A stretch of DNA of 64,000 bases from Selaginella moellendorffii (taxonomy: Eukaryota > Streptophyta > Lycopodiopsida > Selaginellales > Selaginellaceae). The translations under genes and the position numbers were made by a program. This document shows, piece by piece, positions 35,383-47,027 of the stretch. Under the pieces are notes generated by a model. That model saw nothing but the letters and a program-made list of their open reading frames with translations. It had not been told where the DNA came from and made no database searches. The stretch spans positions 3,093,060-3,157,059 of the forward strand of contig NW_003314269.1 in assembly GCF_000143415.4 (NCBI RefSeq). The letters run 5' to 3'. Numbering within the stretch: the first letter of the stretch is position 1; each line of letters starts with the position of its first letter.

Positions 35383-35830
35383 AAGCAAAGGGCGTAAATA
35401 ACCTCCGAGCAAGCCTTACTTCTTTTTGGATTTTGTGGAAAAAACATTAATAGCAAATGTATTGTTAAGTCAGCTGGCACACATTCCAAGAACCCTAAAA
35501 CCCTAATAACACGAGAGCTTGTTTCCGGCCGATGACAAGGACCCAGCCAATGAAACCCGCAAGATGACGCACTGGTTCATGTTCCCGACCTTGAATGACT
35601 ATGTTCTCGAGGCATGGACGAGGATGAAATCCCATGCGACGACGAGGATGGTGGCAGTTGTGAAATAAATCTTGGGGCTCACGACCTTGAATGAATCTAA
35701 AATCTAGAATTAAAACGTGCAAGCAAATCTTCGTGAAGAACATTCGTGAACGAGGAGGCTCTTTTGAGATCCATCCGAGCTGTTTGGATAAAATTTACAG
35801 TTGCCTCCAAGGATTGTTGCTAAGATTGAG
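35383..35830. other. Convergent APX / KUP spacer
   Basis: Contains the 3' UTRs of two converging genes. AACCCTAAAACCCTAATAA (about 35492) resembles a telo-box but is downstream of both genes. No further coding sequence is recognised. Confidence 0.45.
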
Positions 35831-38539
35831 CTAAACATCATATACCACTCCAACGTGAAGCAAGCTCTCGTGAGGGATGTGATAAACGACGCTGCTGCCT
35901 CTACAAATCCTCCGGAGGAAGCTGTAGCCAAAGTTTATGGCAACTCTCTTCCAAAAGCTCGACGCTTCGCGGGCCTTCATCACGGTGTTTCCCATGATAT
36001 GCACGATCCCATCTTGCCTGGCCCTGCCTAGAAAATCGCCCTCGTCTTCCTCGTCACCCCTGGAGGAGCAAACCGATGATCGGCGATGGATCTCGTCCAG
36101 CGAGCCTGCTGTGCTGATCATAACCGAGTCGATGTTTGATCTCGTCGGCTCCGCTGATACCACCCGGGAGCTCTCGATGCTGTCGTCGGAGTTTTCCACA
36201 CTTCCCACCATGGACTCGTAGCGGACAAAGGAGCGGAGCGCCTGGAAGAGGAGCTCGTCGAACTCGTCGTCCTTTTTGTGGAGGTCCTTGTAGCCATATC
36301 GCACTGCGCAGCGGTACATCCGAAACTCCCTGGGGCCTATTCTCCGAATGTGGAACCGCTCGGCTTTCGGGACCGTGCTGACTGGGAGATACTTGACGCA
36401 GACGAACATGAGAATTGAGTGGATCGCTGGGAAGTGCGTGAGAAAATGAGAGAAAATGGAAGGTACCCCGTGAGCGAGCTCCGTGTAAAAGAGACCGATT
36501 CCTGGAAGTCGGACCATGCCGAGCCCCGGGCCAAGCCGAAGGATCCAACCGAGAGAAACTTTGTTCTGGAGTTCGAAGCTGTGCCGTTCAGTGGTTCCAT
36601 AGTGCCATGTGTACATGACAATGAGCAGAAAGGCTCCAATTGCCAGAGGTACCCAGCCTCCCTTCTCCACCTTGACGAGAACAGCTGAGATGTAAGTGGA
36701 CTCGAGGGAGCCAAACACCACGAGAAATGCCAGAACCAGCAACAGGTTTCTTTGCCAGATGATGAGCATGACGAGAGCCATTAGTAGAGTGGTGACAAGC
36801 ATCACTCCCACAACAGCAATCCCTGTAAAAATATATCAGCATATTATCCAAAGCATTTGAAGTGAGCTTACCATAAGCATTTGCTATCTGCATTGTTTCT
36901 CTAAACCCAGCGGTTATCACCAGGCACGCAACCATAAGCAACCAGTTGACTTCGGGAATATAGACCTGGCCGAGGTACTTGTACGAAGTGTGAACAATCT
37001 TGACCCGCGGGAAGCAACCCAAAGCCACGGCTTGCTTTATGATGGAAAAAGTTGCAGAGATCGTTGCTTGGCTCGCAATGACTGCAGACGCCGTTGCGAT
37101 TACAAACACAGGCCAGTAAACTGCTGGTGTTTTCGGTATAGACTTGTAGAAAGCGTCGTTCACGTCGTCGGGTAGCTTCATGAGATATGCAGCTTGTCCC
37201 ATGTATGCTGCTAATAGACAAGGGAACACCATTCCAGTAAAAGCCAGCTGCATAAATCAAGAATTAAAACCAAAAAAACAATATAACGATCCAGGACACT
37301 TACTTGGATCGAGGAAGCTGAGAAGTGGCCAAGGTCAGCAAACAAAGCTTCGGCACCTGTCATAAATGTTTAGATGCCAAGATTTTGAGAAAGATGTGTC
37401 AGCAGACCTGTTATAGCCAGAAAAACTCCTCCAAGTGACTCCCAGCCTCTGGTCTTCTGCCTTCCGAAATAGCGAATGATGTAGTGCGGGTTGAGGGCCT
37501 TGAATATAGATGGATCATGAACAACGATGTTGTAAACTCCAAGCGCACCAATCGCAAGAAACCAGACGAAGATAATTGGAGCAAACATGAATCCAACTCT
37601 GGCAGTTCCAATGCGTTGCATGCAAAAGAGCCCAACTAAAATCACCAATGCCAGAACCAAGATAGCATCTGTAACAAAGCTCAGATTAATCTTCACTCAA
37701 GGAAAACATCACGGCAAGACTGACCATCAGAGACGGACAAATGAGCAACTCGGAGTCCTCTCACAGACGAAAGCACTGCAAAATGACGAGCATCGGCAAC
37801 GTTTTCCTCCAGAAAAAAAATCAAAGGACGAACCTGATATAGCAGGAGATAGCATTCCATCACCGATAACCATGCTTGTGCCGAGTAGGACTAGCACAAG
37901 CAGGATCTTTTGCAAGGTTTGGCTTTTCTCCAAAGCCACCTTTACTTTGTGAGCATGAGACTTCTCGGGCACTGCCCGGAAACTGTACGTGGTAAGCTCC
38001 CGATCAGTGGGATGCTGGTTGGAGATAGTGTTAACTTTGACATGCCTGCATATCAAAGAATACAGGGCAAAAGTCCCGCCTGGAAAAGAAAAGGAATCCA
38101 CAAAGTTTAAATCACCATCTAGCGATGAGAAATACCTTCTCCATTGTCTCCCGATCGTAGCGCGATAAAAACGTACTTGACCAGAGCAATCAGAGTGATG
38201 GTGTAGACGATCAGCGACAGCGCTCCCAGCACGTCCTCGCGGTGCTGGATCCCATCCGGGAAGATATTGGAGAAGACGTAGAGCGGCGATGTCCCGATGT
38301 CGCCATAGACCACACCAAGGCTGAGGAACGCCAGGCGCAGCGTCGCGGCGGTGGAAACCCTCTGGAGAAATTCTAGCTCGAATCAGGCATGGGACAGGGA
38401 GAAAATAGGCCAATCATCCCTTTACCTTTGCCGGCGCTTGCATGCTCTGGATTCGCGCCGCATCGTCGCCAAGCGGCTGATCAATCTGATCAAGACTCCA
38501 CATTCCCCCTCTCTCCCGCCCTTGCTCTTCGTCCCCCAT
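35831..38539 (-). CDS. HAK/KUP/KT potassium transporter
   Basis: Moves K+ with high or low affinity, usually at the plasma membrane. Translation starts [20 protein letters not shown] at 38539. The family hallmark [14 protein letters not shown] follows, then [47 protein letters not shown], and [20 protein letters not shown], which marks the conserved pore-forming half. Ten or more transmembrane helices are evident down to about 36700. A long cytosolic C-terminus ends [20 protein letters not shown] then [10 protein letters not shown], a typical KUP ending. Exon joints (for example 37735-37680 and 37370-37250) are GT-AG. Clade and ion affinity cannot be told from the sequence alone. It converges with APX. 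Confidence 0.95.
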
Positions 38540-38725
38540 AGCTGGAAGAAACAAGGGGAAATTCCTTAAAGCCCTAGAATATCCATGAGCTTTTTAAAAT
38601 CCCGCGTACGCGGCGAGATGAGCGTTTCCCCTTTCTAGCAAGCGTAGAGGCTACTTTTAGACAGAGCAAAATGGGTTTTTGGTTAGATCCTAGCGGTTAA
38701 AAAATACAGCGATATTTTCTCTCTA

Positions 38726-40320
38726 TCATCTAGAAATCCCACTCCTCGTGTTTAGATCGAATTGGGCTCCACGGCTCCAGCTCCCACCTTGCATGGCATT
38801 TCCATCCTCCTCGTCCTCAGAGTCACCGTCACCGTCACCGTCACCATCACCGTCACCGTCACCCTCGTCTTCTTCGTCCCCCTCGCCCTCACCTTCACCG
38901 TCATCAGCGTCACCCTCCTCGCCGTCACCTTCACCTTCACCCTCACCATCTTCGTCACCTTCTTCCTCTTCGGCGTCCTCGTCCGACACCCATTGCATGG
39001 CGTCGTCGGCCTGGCGAGGATCGCTCGCCTCGACGTTGAGATTCATGTCCGCCGCCTGGAAGGAGTCTTTGGAGGCGGTGCCGCCGCCGCTGGATTGCTG
39101 CTGGGCTGCTGCTTGTTCTCGCGCCTGTGCCTCGGCGGCTCGGACCTTCTCTACGTGAGCGATCGCCTCTTTCATCTTGGCCTCCGCCGCTGCCTTCTCC
39201 GCTTCCATCTGGCTCCGCAGCTCCGAGAGTCTCTGCTTCTCGTCCTCGAGAAGGAGCTGCTCGACGAGCAGCCGCTCCTCGCCTCGCATCTCTCCCTCCC
39301 ACCGCTTCCTCACGATCATGTTGTACATGGCGATTTGCTTCTGGAGCGCCAGGAAGTATTCCCGGCTCTTGGAGCTCAGCGTTTCGTTCCAGAGCTGGCT
39401 TCTCGAGACGGAGCCGTGACCGTCGGTGGCCCTGTCCTCCACTTCGTCCATATCGTACTCGGCTACGACGTGGTAAGGAAGAAGTCTGGAAGAAAAGTGA
39501 GACTCGGATGAACGAAAAAATTCAAGCTTTGGAAAGAAACCAAGCTAGCATCAAAATCGGAAACGAAGAAACTTGGGTGACTACTTCAAATTACAGAAAA
39601 GACTCGAATAAACGTCGACATCAAAGGTGGAATTCGCCCAAACATTCGCAGGAATTCTACCAGATAACCAAATTCTAGACAAGAGAAAGAAATGGAGGAA
39701 GCTAGCATTGGGCGTCACAAAATCAGAACTTGAGTGACTACTTCAAACTACAAGAAAGGCTACATCGACAAAAGATTTGGAATTCACTCAAGCATTCGCA
39801 GGAATTCTACCAGGCAACCAAATTCTAAACAAGAAAGAGAAATGGAGGAAGCATACCTTTCACAAGCGTCTTCCAGGGACACGAATGGCCGATGGATATC
39901 TGGGTTACACACACGCATTAGATCCTGTCTAGCCATTTCCACTTCCACGGCATCGGGTTTCTCTTTGGCTCCTCCAGGCATGGGCGGAGCTGTGGCGGCG
40001 GCAGCGGCAATAGCAGTAGCAGCAGCAGTGGCGGGCGGAGGAGTAGGAGGAGGAGGAGATGGAGCAGCAGCGGCAGGAACCGCAGAAGAAGGCGGAGGTG
40101 GAGGAGAAGGACTGGCAGTCGCCCCTTGGCCGCCGCCTCCGAAAATCTTCTTCTCCTTGAGCTTGTGCTTCAAAATTTGCTGCTGCTGGCTCTGGATTTG
40201 GGGCTGGAGCTGGTGATTCTGGAGCGATACCTGATTCGGCTGCATTGGAGCTGCGAATGGCGACGGCGGCTTGCCAATCTTCTGCTGCTGCTGTGCTGGC
40301 GCCATCTCCGCCATCGCCAT
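38726..40320 (-). CDS. GLTSCR1-domain protein (BRIP-like SWI/SNF subunit)
   Basis: Two exons. Exon 1 (40320 to about 39857) encodes Gln- and Pro/Ala-rich low-complexity sequence and then DIHRPFVSLEDACER. Exon 2 (about 39488-38726) continues LLPYHVVAEYDMDE. Together these form the GLTSCR1-type core (DACERLLPYHV), which in Arabidopsis marks BRIP1/BRIP2, subunits of the BRAHMA-associated SWI/SNF complex. A long coiled coil follows (YFLALQKQIAMYNMIVRKRW, then Glu/Gln/Ala-rich helix) and a very acidic Glu/Asp/Gly tail encoded by simple repeats at about 38820-38960. The C-terminus ends FDLNTRSGISR, as in those proteins. The intron contains a duplicated segment. Chromatin role is inferred from the domain. 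Confidence 0.82.
39569..39858 (-). repeat. Direct duplication inside the GLTSCR1-gene intron
   Basis: Two copies of about 135 bp (39569-39708 and 39726-39858) share AACTTGGGTGACTACTTCAA, CATTCGCAGGAATTCTACCA and AGAAATGGAGGAAGC, with scattered differences. The second copy runs up to the donor splice site. Duplication roughly doubled an intron that would otherwise be short for this window. Confidence 0.8.
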
Positions 40321-40564
40321 AGACGATACCCTAGGATGGAAGACCTACAGCGCGATTGCGCGACGCAATGCCGGGAGCGGGGCATTCCCTTGAGCCCTGG
40401 AACTTCTCCTGTCACCTGACAAGACATGCTTCTTCCTCGCCATGCTCGAAGGAAGGACCAAACCCTAAGCTCTAACACACCGCATCTGGCACCGTAAATC
40501 CAACGGTCACAAAAGCGCCATTTGTGAGCATTGAGAACAATAAATACTATTGCTTTTGTTTTTT

Positions 40565-42264
40565 CTATTCCGATTTGCTTGTGCTCTTTACTACCACCAG
40601 TGGACACGGACTGTGATGCGCGAGGTAGTCACTGACGCTACCGAGAAACGTCCTGTGACGAGATAAAAAAGAAACCATCGATCACTGTCACTTGTGATGA
40701 ATCAAGCTCACACCAAAATCACAGTAAGCGCTGCGAATTCACGAATTCGATCAAAGAAATCACCACGGAGTTTCAAGCAAACTTACGGCACAAAGCTAGA
40801 AACTCGAATCTTAAAAGCATAAGAAAGTGGAAGAAATTCCAAGTAAAACTCAGGAAACTCAAATCTTAAAGCACGAAAGAGGGGAAGAAAAACTTGCCTG
40901 GAAAGAACACTCCGGTCTTGAGTTCCTATTACAACAGCGTCAGCTTTCAATGTGACAAGGCCCTCGCAGACTTTAGCCTCCGTCAGGCCAGTGACAACCA
41001 TTCCCTCGCAAGAAATCTCCTACAAGAAAGGAAAAGAACGATATTTTTTAGTTTGTCAAAACGCGTTGTAGCTTGAAAGTGAGAGGCACCTTTGGCACTT
41101 CCTTCATGAACCTCTCAACGAGAAGTTGGCTGTCGTTGGACGCTTTCACTTCCTCCTCGACGTCGTTTCCAGGAGCTATATAAACGTCCTCTACGCCGAA
41201 TTCCCCTGACAAAGTGATCAGCTCTGGCTTTCGACTTAAATCTATGTTCCATCCAGGAACACAGAGACTAAAACGAGAAATGCCTTACCAGTTCCCAGAG
41301 CCGTGACAGGAACAGTGACGGGATTGTGAACGTGATATAGCACAACTTTGTCTGATGGCCTGCAGAAGTTTTCAAGGGCCCACGAAAACGCTTGCACAGC
41401 CTGCAAAAGTTTTTAATTTTCTGCACAGCACGAAACTTGCTCTTGGCTTACCTCTTTGGAATCGTCGACGGCAATCACGATTTTTCTAGGCAGTCCCGCC
41501 GATGACAAAGGATCATGCTCTTTTAAAGCTTCTGGCGGCTGTCGAACAATCACGACAGTACAGCTCGCGTTGTGAAGAACAAAGTCGCTAATGCTTCCCA
41601 ACAATGTCCTGCAAAAGAAAAACGCAGGTTACGGCCTACTTTTGTAGATCAAGCTTTAGAAACCTTTTGATAAGTCCGTAGGCATGGCTGCCAACAAGAA
41701 CCATGTCGGCTCTAACCCGATTTGCTTCATCAACAATCCAGCTCCCGGGTTCTCCCTTCACCACCTCACCTTCGCAAGAAATCTAGAAAAAAAAAACGGT
41801 TGGAAACGAAAATCACGAAAAAAAACCCACATTGGCATTCGCGCATTGCTTAAGATACTTAGAAATCAGCGCCTTAGAACTCTCCGTGACTTGCTTCTGG
41901 GCAGCCTCGGACTCAGCTGGAGAGAGAGTCATTGGAACAGTGTACTCTGCAAAGCAAAGAAAAAGAACAACACATTACGTAAGTAGCGAGAAAACCAGAA
42001 GAGATCAATGCAAGTGAAGATCTAAGCAAAAGTGGATCTAGCATTCCCTTTCAAGCACTCTCTAAGCACATTCCCTCAAATACACACAGCATTACCTCCA
42101 ACCATGTCCGCGGTCGCAACATCGGCCCCAACAAAAGGCGCAACAGTGATCGCCACAACATGATCGTCGGGACGGAACAAATTTTGGAGCCCCCAGGTGA
42201 AAGCATACGCCGACACCTCGGAATCGTCCACCGCAGCTACGATCTTCCTCTTGCCGCTCGCCAT
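40565..42264 (-). CDS. Two-domain universal stress protein (USP)
   Basis: Two USP domains in tandem. The first starts MASGKRKIVAAVDDSEVSAY at 42264 and includes RADMVLVGSHAYGLIKRTLL then GSISDFVLHNASCTVVIVR. The second starts LPRKIVIAVDDSKEAVQAFS and ends DAVVIGTQDRSVLSRTFLGS then VSDYLAHHSPCPLVVVKSTS before TAG. The USP fold binds nucleotides through G-x2-G-x9-G-(S/T). Here the second Gly of that loop is Ala in domain 1 and Asp in domain 2, so ATP binding is doubtful. The intron after SVLS uses a GC donor (40897-40896, CCAG then GCAAGT). It is divergent from EXO70 with a 198-bp shared promoter. Function in stress is inferred from the family. Confidence 0.9.
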
Positions 42265-42462
42265 CGCTCGAAGAACCCTAAAATTTCCACCTCCAGCGTG
42301 GATCTCATAGCGTAGAGTGACATGTGTCACGGTTGCGAGGCGAGCATGTGTCGTTGAAAGCATATACCTCGAGCAGGACGGGAATATACCTGCCATTACG
42401 AACGGTAAAAGGGCGGTATTTTTCCAGTGTTCTTCGCTAGGGTTTGGGCGTGATTTCTTGCC

Positions 42463-45403
42463 ATGAGCAGCGGCGGCGATCTCAATCAGGTCGTTGCGAG
42501 GGCGCAGCTGGTGCGCGAGAGCTTGATCAAGAGCCAGGGTATCACCGATCAAATGCTGCGCATCCTGGGATCGTTCGATCAGCGGCTCTCGGCGCTACAA
42601 ACGACAATGCGCCCCACTCAGGTTTGGATTGTGGTGTGAAGATTTTGCTGGATTTCTGCACGGATCGGTCGATTGTGTTGCTGGATGATGCATTGCTTGC
42701 ATTCTAGATTGGGGAAGAGAAAATTTTAAGGTAGATCTTTTTCTTTCTTTACAACAGGAGCGTCTCCAAGCAAGCCGTAGAAAGCGTCGGGACACTATAG
42801 ATTTTCTGTCCGACGATGATTTGGATGACCTTGACGAAGATACAAAGCCGGTATCTTTGGTCACGGGAAGCCATTTTTCAAAACTTGACTGCTCAAACAG
42901 GCAAGACGGAAGAGTAGTCTTGGCCTTTTTTCGGATGATGAGCTCGAGGATGGTGATGAAGAGGAGGAAGAGGAAGATCTGAGTGCTGAGAATTTCTTGG
43001 TACTTCTTCTTGGAGTTCTTCTGCCTGTTTAGTTTTCCTTGTGTGCTTCTTTAGTAAACTGTCCATTTTTACAGGTTCGAACGCATGCTATCAGGAACGT
43101 TCACGATAACATCGATCAAACCATCAATGCAGCAGAAACAATACTCACTCAATTCGATGTTTCTCGTCAGGTAAGAATTCACGTCGAGGTCGGAGGTATT
43201 ATACTTACGTCTTTCTCCATGCAGGTTGAGCCGAAAATCGTCGAGGGTCCACTAGATGACATATCCACATACCTGGGTGCTGTTGACCAGCTCAAGACCA
43301 ACGTCGATTTCTTCAATTTCCATCGGAGTTTCCAGACAAGCGACGCGGCTTTCAAGCATGCAAGGAATCTCCTTCTGAAAGCCATGACGAAACTGGAAGA
43401 CAAATTTAGAGAGCATCTAACACAACACAGGTAGGTACACAGGTATTTTACTGGATCTTTGTAAGCTGACAAGTAGCCAGTGCAGTAAGCCGGTTGATCC
43501 AGCAGAGTTGCTCAGAACTCTTCCAAGTTCCATGCGGCTGCAAAATGCGTTTGGAGCGTCTGGTGAGACTTTGATGATTGAGAAGGTTGTGCATGCAGGC
43601 TCCGGTGCGGATAGAGCGAAAGTGGAGGAGACTCTTCCATTAACTTTGCCAGTCGTTATTGCCCCAAAGGCCGTTCCTCAGCTGGCGGATATGGCCCAAA
43701 GAATGATCAATGCGAGCCATCACGAGCAGTGCATTGAAGCTTACAGGTTCATATCGCTACCATGCATATAAAGCTTGGACTTAGTGTTTCTATATTATTC
43801 CAGGGAAGTTAGATCTTCTTTCTTGGAGGACAGCCTAAGGAAGCTTGGAGTGGAGAGCATGACCAAGGAGGACGTGCAGAAAATGCAGTGGGAAGTTTTA
43901 GAGTCAAAAATTGGAATCTGGATTCAGTCTATGAAAGTCTCGGTGAGTTCGTTCTTTGCCATGGATTCGATCTTATGGCTCAACTTGGTGTCAGGTCAAA
44001 CTCCTGTTTGCTGCAGAACGTAAGACTTGTGACCAGGTTTTCTATCGTCTTGAACCGCACCGAGAAGAGTGCATAGTTGCGCTTCTGGAACCCAACTTTA
44101 ACCTGCTTGCGAGTTTCGGCGAGGCTGTGGCCAAAAGTAAGAGGTCCCCCGAAAAGCTTTTTGTTCTGCTTGACATGTATGAGACAATGCGAGACCTTTT
44201 ACCCGAGGTAACTTGATCTCATTTTTGCGTGCATTGGGATCACAACTCTACGTTTTGCAGATCGACATTATCTTTTCTGGAGAGGCAACGGCCCCATTAC
44301 GAGAGTCAGCAGCTCTGTTGACGAGCAAGCTATCTCTGGCTGCTCAAGAAACGTTCGATGAATTCCTCGAAGCTGTGGAGAAGGATGCGACGAAGACACC
44401 AGTACAAGATGGCACAGTGCATCCTCTTACTAGCTATGTTATCAACTACGTGAAGTTCCTCTTTGAGTAAGTTCAAGTATTTCCAATCCTTTTTTCATAG
44501 TTTGGATGGTTCCTAGTTACCAGAAGACTATAAGGCAGCTCTACAAGGAAAGCGATGATTTGGACAAGAAAGAGTCTCACATTGGACAGAACACACTTAA
44601 GATCATGGCGGCCTTGCAAACTAATCTCGATGTGAAAGCGAAACATTACAAGGACCCCGCGCTCTTGTCCCTTTTCCTTATGAACAACATCCACTACATT
44701 GTTCGCTCGGTTAAGAAGTAAGCAGCCAGTTTTAAAATTGACAATGGAGTAAGATATTTCCACAGGTCAGAAGCAAAAGATTTGCTGGGAGATGAGTGGA
44801 TTCAAATTCATCGCAGAATTGTCCAGCAACATGCGTCGGCATATCAGCGTACCTCTTGGGTGAAGGTCTGTATCAATTTATAAAACATGCTCTATAACTC
44901 CCTAAAGCAACATCTACAGGCCCTTCAATGCCTCACTGCCCAGGGACTCTCTTCATCGTCTCTGGGCGCTCCAGCCTCTAGTGCGGAAGCTGGCAGTGGA
45001 GTTTCTCGATCAATCTTGAAAGAAAGGCAAGGCAACGTTTTCACAAAACTTATGTTTTTGTTTTTCTTTTTTCCCAGGTTTAAAACTTTCAATCAACTCT
45101 TTGAAGATATGCATCAAAAACAATCACAATGGAGCATCCCAGACGCTGAGCTCCGTGAAGCTGTTCGACTTGCCGTGGCAGAGGTTTTGCTCCCAGCCTA
45201 TCGCAACTTCTTGAAGCGCTATGGGTGAGCAAGTGCTGTTTTAAAAACTGCTAGCTTCGAACGAACAATTTTCAAACAGCCCTGCGCTGGAAGGAGGAAA
45301 AAACCCTCACAAGTACATCAAGTACACACCCGAAGATTTGGAGAAATTGCTGGCAGATTTCTTCGAAGGAAAGGCTCGAAAATCTCAACTCTTTCAAAGC
45401 TAA
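42463..45403 (+). CDS. EXO70: EXO70 exocyst subunit
   Basis: EXO70 binds phosphoinositides and tethers secretory vesicles to the plasma membrane. Fourteen or so short exons run from MSSGGDLNQVVARAQLVRES to QLFQS before TAA at 45401-45403. The N-terminal coiled coil is followed by an acidic linker (LGLFSDDELEDGDEEEEEE), then conserved blocks such as ARNLLLKAMTKLEDKFREHL, the MAQRMINASHHEQCIEAYRE region, and the membrane-binding C-terminus: FKTFNQLFEDMHQKQSQW, then LREAVRLAVAEVLLPAYRNF and KYIKYTPEDLEKLLADFFEG. These fit the EXO70A class, which is usually a single multi-exon gene in contrast to the intron-poor EXO70B-type genes (family knowledge). A TAGGGTTT box lies at 42438-42445. Confidence 0.94.
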
Positions 45404-45534
45404 AGTAAGTGGCATTTTATTTGGAAAAAAAAGCTTTTTGATTCAAAAGACGAACGAGTACAAAGCCTCTCCGTTATCGGTACTCCAAGAAAATTACGTA
45501 GCCTACATCAGCAGTTGGCGGCGACGTTTTGCTT

Positions 45535-46567
45535 CTAGTGCCCGACGCTGTGAACGCGAATGACACCGTCCGTGTAACCAGCAAACAACTTGGATCCATC
45601 CATACTCCAGTTCAGAGTGGTGCAGTAAGTCGGCTGCAGCAGAGACCACAAACACGACAATCGCTAAGAACAAAAACGAAAAAGAACCAAAAATCCAATT
45701 TTGATGACTGGTACGTACCTCTTTCTTGGACACCTGCTCGGGCTTGATCTCCTCGACAATGTTCTTGCTCTCCAGATCCCAGATCTTCACGCACTGCTGG
45801 GTCGCAGCGCAGAGCCAGTACCTGTTGGGGCTGAAGCACAGGCTATGGATGATATCCCCAGCGTCCAGCGAGTAGAGCCGCTTCCCCTCCGCCAAGTCCC
45901 ACAGCATGGCAACACCGTCCTTGCCACCGCTAGCGCACAGAGACCCATCCGGCGAGACCGTGACCGAGTTCACGTAGCCGGAGTGGCCGGCTAAGTTGGT
46001 CCGGAGCTTGCAGTTCGTCAGGTTCCACACCTTCACCATCTTGTCCCAGCCGCCGGAGACGATGATGGGATTCGTAGTCACCGGCGAGAAGCGGACGCAG
46101 CTCACCCATCCGGTATGAGAGTCCTGGTCCTGGATCGTATACTTGCACTCACCGAGCGTGTTCCAGAGCTTGATCGACTTGTCGCGCGAGCCCGAGACGA
46201 TCTGGCGGTTATCCGCGGAGAAAGCCACCGAGAGGACGTCCTTGGTGTGGCCGACAAAGCGCCGAGTGGTGTTGCCGTTGGCCAGGTCCCAGAGGCGGAG
46301 GGTGCCGTCCCAGGAGCCCGAGAGCGCAAACTGGCTATCCGAGGAGATGACCACGTCCTGGACGAAGTGGGCGTGGCCCGTGAGGCGGCGCTGTGGCAAG
46401 CCAAAGTCCTGCTCGGTGAGATCCTTGTGCTGCGTGTTCCACAGAAGGACCGACTTGTCGCGCGACGCCGAGAGGATGATGTCGCTGTTGTCCACGGGCG
46501 TGGCGATGGCGGTCACCCAGTCCGTGTGGCCTTCCATGCGGCCCTTGGAGACGAGAGAGTCCGTCAT
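45535..46567 (-). CDS. RACK1: RACK1, WD40 scaffold protein of the 40S ribosome
   Basis: Seven-bladed WD40 protein that sits on the 40S subunit head and links translation to signalling. One long exon begins [20 protein letters not shown] and contains successive blades with GHT, GHA and WD signatures: [45 protein letters not shown] and [14 protein letters not shown]. It joins a short last exon ([20 protein letters not shown], ending IRVHSVGH) through one GT-AG intron. Total about 318 residues, the expected length. Telo-box copies at 46633-46641 and 46653-46665 lie above the start codon. It converges with EXO70 (131 bp between stop codons). Confidence 0.97.
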
Positions 46568-47027
46568 GGCGGAGGGAGGCGAGCGTACCTGGCGGCGCGG
46601 CGGCGAAGTGAAGAAGAGCGAGGCGGCTCTAGAACCCTAAAGCCTCCTTCAGTTTAGGGTTTTAAGATGGACGGCCGCGATTGCCCCAATCTTAGGGCTA
46701 CATTATATTGCGTTTTTATACTCTGAATTTTATTGTGATTTGAGTTCCATTATCAACTTTTTATTACAAGTTCTGTTCACTATAAAACAATTATTTCAGA
46801 TATTTTATACAAAAGAATGAATCCTATCTTATATTATTCCCCTCCACCCCGGTTTTCAGTTTTTATGCCTCAGAGCTCCTCTACAGAAAATTTATCTGCC
46901 AAAACTGAGCTGCTATAAGTTTAAGAAGAACACAAATCTTACTTGAGCCAACATCTTTCTCCAGAAAGTAATCCTCCTCATCTCCCATTAGTATATCACA
47001 CTGCAAGACAACCAAACGAAAGAAACT
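46568..47027. other. RACK1 promoter and CCT-gene 3' flank
   Basis: Two telo-box copies (AACCCTAAA, TTTAGGGTTTTAA) stand close to the RACK1 start, in line with a ribosome-linked gene. The rest is AT-rich and gene-free. Confidence 0.5.

Noticed and set aside
46115-46657. 180-codon frame antisense to RACK1
   Set aside because: Shadow of the GC-rich RACK1 exon. No conserved domain.
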